Shown: positions 33,876 to 40,512 of the stretch, one piece after another
Layout: each line of letters starts with the position of its first letter
Position numbering within the stretch: the stretch's first letter is position 1
Source of the DNA: Gemmatimonadales bacterium
Lineage (GTDB): Bacteria > Gemmatimonadota > Gemmatimonadetes > Gemmatimonadales > GWC2-71-9
Assembly: GCA_013140635.1 (NCBI GenBank)
Contig: JABFSM010000069.1
Location: forward strand, 1-40,512
Reading direction: 5' to 3'
DNA: 40,512 nt
The notes under the pieces: generated by a model
Told to the model about the DNA's origin: nothing
Databases searched by the model: none
What the model saw: only the letters and a program-made list of their open reading frames with translations
Translations under genes and position numbers: made by a program

Positions 33876-36545
33876 GTGCCGAATCGCCTCCGTTCCGCGC
33901 TCCCAGCCATGTTGCTCGCGCTGCAGGCCGGCGCCGCAACCGCCCAGCAGCGCCCCGCGCGCTTGCCCTACCAAGACTCGCTGCTCCCCACGGAACAGCG
34001 AGTCCGCGACCTGCTCTCGCGGATGACGCTGGAAGAAAAGTTCTGGCAGCTCTACATGGTGCCCGGCGACTTCGACGCCGAGCAATCGAAGTTCACCCAC
34101 AGCCTCTTTGGCCTGCAGCTCCGCGGCGCGCCGATCAAGGAGCAGGACCCGGCGGCCGCGGCGCGGATCAATGCCGAGCGAATCAACCGGGCACAGCGGC
34201 ATTTCACCGAGGGAACCCGGCTCGGGATTCCGGCCATTCCCTTCGAAGAAGCGCTCCACGGTCTGGTGCAAGAGGGAGCGACGGTCTTTCCGCAAGCGAT
34301 CGGCCTTGCGGCCTCCTGGGATACGGCGCTGATGGGGCGCGTGGCACAGACGATCGCGAGAGAATCAGGCTCGCGCGGGGTGCGGCAGGTTCTCTCGCCG
34401 GTCATCAACATCGCGAGGGACGTGCGCTGGGGCCGGACCGAGGAAACCTACGGCGAAGACCCCTATCTCACCTCAAGTATGGGACTCGCCTTCATCGAGC
34501 CGTTCGAGCGCGCCGGGATCGTCACGACGCCGAAGCACTTTGCCGCGAATGTCGGCGACGGCGGCCGCGACAGCTACCCGATCCACTTCAGCGAACGGCT
34601 CCTCGAGGAGATCTACTTCCCCGCGTTCCGGACGGCGATCGGTCGAGGAAAGGCCCGATCGGTCATGGCGGCCTACAACTCGGTCGATGGACTCCCCGCC
34701 TCGGCAAGTCCGTGGCTCCTTACCACGAAGCTCCGACGGGAGTGGGGCTTCGGCGGTGTCGTCATCAGCGATGCCGCCGGCACCGGCGGTTCGAAGGTGC
34801 TCCACTACACCTCGAAGGACTACGCCGAAGCGACGAAGCAGGCAATCGAAGCGGGACTCGACGTGATCTTCCAGAGCTCGGTAGGCCAGGCACCGCTCTT
34901 CTGGGAAGCGTTCCGCAACGGGGCGGTCGATCCGGCGGCCACCGACAGCGCAGTGGCGCGGGTGCTTCGGCTCAAGTTCGAGCTCGGCCTCTTCGAGCGG
35001 CCATACGTAGATCCCGAAGCGGCGGGACGCATATCAGCGGACCCGGCCCATCGCGATCTTGCGCTCGAGGCCGCTCGCAAGTCGATCGTCCTTCTCAAGA
35101 ACGAGCGCCGCCTCCTTCCGCTATCCAAGTCACTCCGGCGGGTGGCGGTGATCGGCGCCGACGCGGAGGAAGGAAGGCTGGGCGGATACACCGGGCCGGT
35201 CGGACGGAAGATCTCCATCCTGGACGGCATCCGGACCTTGCTCGGCCCCGCCACCACCGTACGCTACGCCAAGGGGCCCGGCCGGCTTGAGCCTGCCTAT
35301 CGTCCGGTCCCCTCAACCGCGCTTTCGACGGTGACCGACGGCAAGAAGGTCCCCGGGCTCCGCGGCGAATACTTCGATAACATCACGCTTGCCGGCGACC
35401 CGAAGGTGGTGCGGATCGACCCGGCGCTCGATTTCACCTGGACCTTCGGCGCCCCGGCGCGCGGCATCCCGGTCGACTGGTACTCCGTTCGGTGGACTGG
35501 AAAGCTCATAGCGCCGGTAACTGGAATGCTGCGACTCGGTGTCCTGGGCAATGACGGCTACCGGCTCTACCTCGACGGGAAGCTGGTCATCGACAATTGG
35601 CGCCGGCAAACGACCCGCGCCACGCTAGCCCCGGTTTCCGTGCGTGCCGGACGGGAGTACGACATCAGGCTCGAGTATTTCGAGAGTGCGGGAAATGTCC
35701 ACTTCACCCTGGTCTGGGACCATGGGGTTCCGAAGGACGGGCGCGCCCGAATTGTGGAGGCGGTGGCGCTCGCCCGAGCGAGTGAGGTGGCGATTGTCGT
35801 GGCGGGAATCGAGGAGGGGGAATTCCGCGATCGATCGTCGCTCAAGTTGCCGGGGCTCCAAGAGGAGTTGATTCGCGCCGTGGCGGCGACGGGTACATCG
35901 GTGGCTGTCGTGCTCGTCGGCGGCAGCGCCATAACGATGAACGGCTGGCTCGACCGGGTCGGCGCGGTGCTCGATGTCTGGTATCCCGGGCAGGAAGGGG
36001 GCCGAGCGGTGGCGGAGACGCTCTTCGGCGACTCGAACCCCGGGGGACGGCTGCCGATAAGCTTTCCCCTCAACGAGGGACAGCTCCCCCTCTACTACAA
36101 CCACAAGCCCACCGGCCGCGGCGACGACTATCTGGACGGCACCGGAAAGCCGCTCTTCCCTTTCGGCTTCGGACTGAGCTACACCACCTTCGAATACTCC
36201 GATCTTGCCATCTCATCGGAGCCGTCGATCGGATCGGATGCCCTCCGGCACATCGTGCGCTTCCGCCTGGGGAATACCGGTGCCCGCGCCGGTGACGAAG
36301 TCGTGCAGCTCTACCTGCGCGACTTGATCGGATCGGTGGCGCGGCCGGTGCAGGAACTCCGCCGGTTCCGTCGGGTGCACCTTGCCGCCGGCCAATCCAC
36401 CACCGTCGAGTTCGCCCTTACCGGTGAGGACCTCGCCCTGCTCGACGCCCGTATGCGGCGGATCGTGGAGCCGGGGGAGTTCCGGGTGACGATCGGGGCC
36501 TCCTCCCAAGACATCCGCCTCAGAGGTACGATCACCATTCAATAG
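33876..36545 (+). CDS. Secreted GH3 family beta-glycosidase with inserted PA14 domain and FnIII-like C-terminus
   Basis: GLAASWDTALMGRVAQTIARESGSRGVRQVLSPVINIARDVRWGRTEETYGEDPYL; VVISDAAGTGG; PA14-like GLRGEYFDN...LRLGVLGNDGYRLYLDGKLVIDNWRRQ. Confidence 0.95.
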   Translation: MPNRLRSALPAMLLALQAGAATAQQRPARLPYQDSLLPTEQRVRDLLSRMTLEEKFWQLYMVPGDFDAEQSKFTHSLFGLQLRGAPIKEQDPAAAARINAERINRAQRHFTEGTRLGIPAIPFEEALHGLVQEGATVFPQAIGLAASWDTALMGRVAQTIARESGSRGVRQVLSPVINIARDVRWGRTEETYGEDPYLTSSMGLAFIEPFERAGIVTTPKHFAANVGDGGRDSYPIHFSERLLEEIYFPAFRTAIGRGKARSVMAAYNSVDGLPASASPWLLTTKLRREWGFGGVVISDAAGTGGSKVLHYTSKDYAEATKQAIEAGLDVIFQSSVGQAPLFWEAFRNGAVDPAATDSAVARVLRLKFELGLFERPYVDPEAAGRISADPAHRDLALEAARKSIVLLKNERRLLPLSKSLRRVAVIGADAEEGRLGGYTGPVGRKISILDGIRTLLGPATTVRYAKGPGRLEPAYRPVPSTALSTVTDGKKVPGLRGEYFDNITLAGDPKVVRIDPALDFTWTFGAPARGIPVDWYSVRWTGKLIAPVTGMLRLGVLGNDGYRLYLDGKLVIDNWRRQTTRATLAPVSVRAGREYDIRLEYFESAGNVHFTLVWDHGVPKDGRARIVEAVALARASEVAIVVAGIEEGEFRDRSSLKLPGLQEELIRAVAATGTSVAVVLVGGSAITMNGWLDRVGAVLDVWYPGQEGGRAVAETLFGDSNPGGRLPISFPLNEGQLPLYYNHKPTGRGDDYLDGTGKPLFPFGFGLSYTTFEYSDLAISSEPSIGSDALRHIVRFRLGNTGARAGDEVVQLYLRDLIGSVARPVQELRRFRRVHLAAGQSTTVEFALTGEDLALLDARMRRIVEPGEFRVTIGASSQDIRLRGTITIQ

Positions 36546-36595
36546 CCGGGCCTCCCCTGTAAGGTTTCCCCAGCACCACGCATCAATGTGGTAAC

Positions 36596-37147
36596 ATGAC
36601 GACCCATCGAGCCGGCATGACCGGCGACAACGGCGACCTCGACTCCGAGAGTGCTCTGGTACGGAGGTGTGCGGAGGGAGACCGGGATGCGCTCGCGGCG
36701 CTCTATGCGACCCACGCCACCCTCGTCTACCGCACCGCCTACGCCATCATGGGCTCCGCCGCCGATTCGGAGGATGTCCTGCAAGACGTCTTCGTCGGGC
36801 TTCCTCGCGCCGCGCGGTCGTTTTTAGGCCGCGGAAGCTTCGGCGGGTGGCTGCGCCGAGTAGCGGCGACGACCGCCCTCATGTCGATGCGGCGGCGGCG
36901 CGAGGGCGATTCGGCCGGCCTGGCGGACCTTCACGAGGCCGGCGCCTCGGACCTCGACGCGGCCATCGACCTCAAGCAGTCGATCGACCGCCTCGCGGTC
37001 CGGCATCGGCAGGTCTTCCTCCTCAAAGAAGTCGAAGGCTATTCCCACGAAGAAATCGCTTCCCTTCTTGGCATTTCGGCCGGCGCGTCCATGACCTGCC
37101 TCCACCGTGCCAAGCGGGCACTCTGCACCAGTCTCGACGGAAGGTAG
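36596..37147 (+). CDS. ECF RNA polymerase sigma factor
   Basis: LVRRCAEGDRDALAALYATHATLVYRTAYAIMGSAADSEDVLQDVFVGL; HRQVFLLKEVEGYSHEEIASLLGISAGASMTCLHRAKRAL. Confidence 0.95.
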   Translation: MTTHRAGMTGDNGDLDSESALVRRCAEGDRDALAALYATHATLVYRTAYAIMGSAADSEDVLQDVFVGLPRAARSFLGRGSFGGWLRRVAATTALMSMRRRREGDSAGLADLHEAGASDLDAAIDLKQSIDRLAVRHRQVFLLKEVEGYSHEEIASLLGISAGASMTCLHRAKRALCTSLDGR

Positions 37148-37149
37148 AT

Positions 37150-39300
37150 ATGTGGCCGCATCCTTCGTTCGCCGCGCTGACACGTTATGTCGAGAAGACC
37201 GCCTCGGCTGGGGAGCAACGGCGCCTCGCGGCGCACCTCGCGGCCTGTCCGCGGTGCCGCGCGACGATTCTCCGGCTTCGAGAGCTTCCGTCGCTCGCCC
37301 AACGCGCCATGCGGGCCGAGCCCGACCTCACCGCCGTCTGGCAGCGTGTCGGCGCGCGGCTCGATCGCGGCGACGAGGTCCTTCTCCCGCTGGCGTCCGC
37401 CACTGCGGCCTCGTCGGCCGGCCGCCGCATCCTCCTCTCGGCCGGCATGGCGGCCATTCTCGGCCTCATGGTCTTTGCCGCACTGCGGCCGCGCGCACTC
37501 GAGGCGGCGCGGAGCGAACTCCGATTTGGCATTCCCTTCGTTACGCCGGGAGAAGAGGTAGAGGTGGAATACCGCGCCACCGGCGCCATGACATCCTTGC
37601 CTCGGCTGATCCTCCGGGCACGGTTTCGCGACTCGACGCGGGGCTTCCGCCTCGACGGCGTTCGGCAGGTCGCCGCCGCGACCCTCGACCGCCGCGGGCA
37701 GGGCCGCTATGCCGGCCGCTTTCGGTTTCCCGCCGGTGCGGTGATCGGAGCGTTCGCCGTCGAGGATACGGCGGGAGCCCTCGTGGACGCGAATGGAGGC
37801 CGTCTCTGGTATCTGGCGGCCGGCCGCAACGGAGCCGCCGCGGAAGCGGCGCTCGAACAGCGGGCCTACGACGAAATGGCCTATGACTTCGGGCGAGCGA
37901 TAGGCACCCTGCGCGATGCCGCGGTTCGATATCCCGACAACCCTTGGCGCTGGGCGATCCTGCGTGCCTCGGAGCCGGACACGCCCCCGCTGGTTGCCGA
38001 ACACCGGGCTCGGTTCGACTCCCTTCACCGAGCGCTGGCGGGCAGGAACGGCCTCTCCGGAGCGGCGGCTGAGGGCATGCTTCTCTACGCAATGCTCACG
38101 ATGGGCAGTCAGCCCGACTCGGCGGGCATGGCCACCTTTCAATCGTGGGAAAACCGCCTCATCGAGTTGTATCCCACTCATCCGAGGTCGATAGAACAGC
38201 GCGTCTTCCGGCTGATGAGAGCGGCCGGAAAAGACCGAAAGCGCTTCCTTGCCGGAGCCGACTCGCTCTGGGCCGAGGCGGGGTATTCGGCGCACCCGCG
38301 CCTGCTCGATGTGTCGCTGAATGCCGCCATCGGGGCCGGCGACGGCGCGGCGATCCGCGTCTGGGCGGAGCGCTGGCTGGCCATCCGGCCCTGGGACCGG
38401 GCCCTGGTGGCGCGGCGGATCGCCGCGCAACCGACCGAGCGTAGCTTCGGGCTGGAACAGCTCAGGCAAGCTCTCCGCGACCTCGACAGTACCAGCAACG
38501 CCCGCCGCGAGTTGCAGACGACACGCACCGAGCAGGCACGGGTGGATGCGCGGGAGCATCAGGAACTCCTTGTGGCACTCGGCATGGCGCTCTTTGCCGG
38601 CGGCGATTTGTCGAGTGCTCGGGACACACTGCGGGTGGCGGTTCGGCTTGGGCCGTGGGTGAGCGTGCTGGCCAAGATCGAAGCGCCGCTTCGCTCCACC
38701 GGAGAGAGGGAGACCGCTCTCTGGGTCCAGGCGCTCCGGGCGACCGATCTCCTTGCTCCGGCTTCGCTGCGGGACTCGATCTGGAAAGCGGGCCGTGAGG
38801 CTGCCGGGGACTCCGCCTGGCGCGCCGTCACCGCCAAGGCCATCGCGGATGTCGCGGCTGACGCTGGGAGCCAGGTGGTCAGCCGGCACATCGACTTGAG
38901 CGCGGCTCGGGCACAGGACAGCGCCGCTACGTCGATAGACCTCGGTGAGGTCGCGGCCACTGGACCGACCATGGTGGTGTTTTGGCACCCATGGTGTCCC
39001 TATTCGCGAAGCGCTCTCACACGGCTCAAGCGATACGAAGCCCTCCTCGGCGAACGGGGCATCCGGATGCTCTTCGTCACCGAGGCGCTGCCCCTCGAGG
39101 TGGCGGCTCACGATGCATCTGGCGAGGCGATCGTTCGTGGGAAGCGGGTGTTCGATCCGGCGAGGAGCTTGAACGGCGCTTTCTCCGCCTCCGGCACGCC
39201 CACCTTTGTGTTGCTCAAGGACGGCATGGTCGTTTTCGCTCCAACGCACGCCGTCGACGATGCGGTGCGAAACACTCTCCTCCTTGCGGGAGCCCGGTAG
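37150..39300 (+). CDS. Zinc-finger anti-sigma N-terminus fused to long periplasmic region with thioredoxin-like C-terminus (WCPYS)
   Basis: RRLAAHLAACPRCRATILRLREL (HxxxCxxC); single TM ILLSAGMAAILGLMVFAAL; C-terminal PTMVVFWHPWCPYSRSALTRLKRYEALLGERGIRMLFV...ASGTPTFVLLKDGMVVF. Confidence 0.85.
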   Translation: MWPHPSFAALTRYVEKTASAGEQRRLAAHLAACPRCRATILRLRELPSLAQRAMRAEPDLTAVWQRVGARLDRGDEVLLPLASATAASSAGRRILLSAGMAAILGLMVFAALRPRALEAARSELRFGIPFVTPGEEVEVEYRATGAMTSLPRLILRARFRDSTRGFRLDGVRQVAAATLDRRGQGRYAGRFRFPAGAVIGAFAVEDTAGALVDANGGRLWYLAAGRNGAAAEAALEQRAYDEMAYDFGRAIGTLRDAAVRYPDNPWRWAILRASEPDTPPLVAEHRARFDSLHRALAGRNGLSGAAAEGMLLYAMLTMGSQPDSAGMATFQSWENRLIELYPTHPRSIEQRVFRLMRAAGKDRKRFLAGADSLWAEAGYSAHPRLLDVSLNAAIGAGDGAAIRVWAERWLAIRPWDRALVARRIAAQPTERSFGLEQLRQALRDLDSTSNARRELQTTRTEQARVDAREHQELLVALGMALFAGGDLSSARDTLRVAVRLGPWVSVLAKIEAPLRSTGERETALWVQALRATDLLAPASLRDSIWKAGREAAGDSAWRAVTAKAIADVAADAGSQVVSRHIDLSAARAQDSAATSIDLGEVAATGPTMVVFWHPWCPYSRSALTRLKRYEALLGERGIRMLFVTEALPLEVAAHDASGEAIVRGKRVFDPARSLNGAFSASGTPTFVLLKDGMVVFAPTHAVDDAVRNTLLLAGAR

Positions 39301-39330
39301 TGTCCCGCGGAGGAGCGACCTGTCATTATC

Positions 39331-40149
39331 TTGCGTTCTATGTCTCTACTACGACTGTGCGCGATTTGGTGTCTCACCGCCTCGAGTGCGTGTCTCACCC
39401 AACCGGACCCGGAACCACTCCCCACCGACGGACTTCAGGTTCTATTCGTTGGGAATAGCCTGACCTACGAGAACGATCTCCCCGCCACGCTTCAGGCCAT
39501 TGCGGCCTCGGCTGGTGAAACGGTTCGAGTGGCCAGCGCCACCGGATCGGGGCTTGCCCTGATCGATCACTTGAACGGCGCCAGTAATGCGGTTGCCGCC
39601 ATTCAGAGCCGGCACTGGGATTTCGTCATCCTGCAGCAAGGGCCGACGCCCAGCGGGCTCTGCCGAGACACCCTGGTGCTCTCGGCAAAGCTCTTCGACC
39701 CGCTAATCCGGGCCGCCGGCGCCACACCTGCCCTCTTCATGACGTGGCCGACGGCCCAGGGCTCTCAGGCATTCTTCGACGACGTGCGAACCTCATTCCA
39801 GGACGCCGCCCGCGAAGTGGACGGGGTTTTCCTTCCCGCCGGAGAGGCGTGGCGTTCGGCGTGGGCCGCGAATTCCGCCCTTCCGCTCTATGGCTTCGAC
39901 GGGTTCCACCCCTCGAGTATGGGCTCGTTCCTGGCCGCCCTTACGATCTACGAGCGCATCACGGGGAAGGACGCGCGCGACCTTCCCCCGAAGGCCTTTG
40001 GCGCCGGCGCCGAATTCTCACTTCCCGAAGCGACGATTCGCCTCCTGCAGGCGGCGGCGCACGACGCGAACTCGCGCTTTCCGGCTCGGCCGAATGGCAC
40101 CGTGCCGGCGCGGGCCGTCATCGACGGCAAAGCGAATATCATCTGCTGA
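39331..40149 (+). CDS. SGNH/GDSL-like hydrolase lipoprotein
   Basis: Lipobox SSACLT; LFVGNSLTYENDLPATLQAIAASAG; WDFVILQQG; GFDGFHPSSMGSFLAAL (DxxH). Confidence 0.85.
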   Translation: MRSMSLLRLCAIWCLTASSACLTQPDPEPLPTDGLQVLFVGNSLTYENDLPATLQAIAASAGETVRVASATGSGLALIDHLNGASNAVAAIQSRHWDFVILQQGPTPSGLCRDTLVLSAKLFDPLIRAAGATPALFMTWPTAQGSQAFFDDVRTSFQDAAREVDGVFLPAGEAWRSAWAANSALPLYGFDGFHPSSMGSFLAALTIYERITGKDARDLPPKAFGAGAEFSLPEATIRLLQAAAHDANSRFPARPNGTVPARAVIDGKANIIC

Positions 40150-40152
40150 ACG

Positions 40153-40190
40153 AAGAAGCGGCCCGCGTCCGTCGACGCGGGCCGCTTCTT
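40153..40190. terminator. Bidirectional intrinsic-terminator-like hairpin
   Basis: AAGAAGCGGCCCGCGTC-CGTC-GACGCGGGCCGCTTCTT: perfect 17-bp stem with 4-nt loop between convergent genes. Confidence 0.85.
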
Positions 40191-40211
40191 ACTGCCTTCG
40201 CGACCTCTCTC

Positions 40212-40512
40212 CTACTGCCCGCCCACCGGCCGACTCGTCGGCTCGGGTTTTCCGGCGTCCAGGTCGTTCCAGTTGAGGATCGCGTTGAAGCCGAAGAAGA
40301 AGGTCCCCTGAGTTTGCCACCGCCAGAAGGGGCGAATGGCGAACATCACTACATGGCCCCTGCCTATCGGCGCGTCGAGCAACTGCGGACGACCCTGCAA
40401 CGCCTGGCCGCCGGCCAGGGTCCCGGAAAGCAGCATGTTGTCGGAGCTGGCCGGGAACTGAAGCACAACCCGCGGCCGCGGGCCCTGCGCCTGTTGCTGG
40501 CCCCCTCCGCCG
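40212..40512 (-). CDS. C-terminal part of a secreted protein, probably M14-type zinc carboxypeptidase (partial, runs off window end)
   Basis: Frame contains ...LLDAPIGRGHVVMFAIRPFWRWQTQGTFFFGFNAILNWNDLDAGKPEP, resembling the C-terminus of such peptidases. Confidence 0.5.
   Translation of the reverse strand, partial: GGGGQQQAQGPRPRVVLQFPASSDNMLLSGTLAGGQALQGRPQLLDAPIGRGHVVMFAIRPFWRWQTQGTFFFGFNAILNWNDLDAGKPEPTSRPVGGQ

Noticed and set aside
36667-37149. N-terminal extension of the 877-aa ORF overlapping the sigma factor
   Set aside because: Shadow frame of the ECF sigma gene; the ATG at 37150 just after the sigma stop begins the anti-sigma motif.
37039-39249. 736-aa minus-strand ORF
   Set aside because: Antisense shadow of the anti-sigma/thioredoxin-like CDS; no recognisable domain.

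Overview
High-GC bacterial chromosome segment; gene content and protein style suggest Gemmatimonadota, but no rRNA or tRNA is present to confirm this. From left to right: a DUF1624-like membrane protein (partial) and a LytTR/LytS two-component pair; a DUF4344 metallopeptidase; a PD40/amidohydrolase fusion; a Gfo/Idh oxidoreductase with a DUF1080 hydrolase. Next is an accessory island (~9.39-20.89 kb) bounded by a diverged ~95-bp direct repeat. It carries a thioredoxin-like gene whose only in-frame stop is a TGA at the first Cys of CxxC (candidate selenoprotein), YnfA, a czcCBA / PII-like / P-type ATPase divalent-metal efflux operon, and an IS630-family element. A second dense locus (~21.1-32.5 kb) is arranged divergently around an Rrf2 regulator. 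One arm has a fused cytochrome b / 2x[4Fe-4S] / MvhD-like protein, a hypothetical protein, heme A synthase, a tryptophanase-type lyase and a tyrosine-phenol-lyase-type lyase. The other arm has a small TM protein, a CuA subunit II, a heme-copper subunit I lacking the catalytic Tyr (HSSQQ instead of HPxVY, so an eNOR-like NO reductase rather than an oxidase), SCO and a nitronate monooxygenase. The right end has an RhlE-like helicase, a GH3 glycosidase with PA14, an ECF sigma factor with an anti-sigma/thioredoxin-like fusion, an SGNH lipoprotein, a strong bidirectional terminator and the 3' end of a probable M14 peptidase. The top observations are the candidate Sec-thioredoxin and the Tyr-less heme-copper locus. 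No CRISPR array, rRNA or tRNA was recognised.
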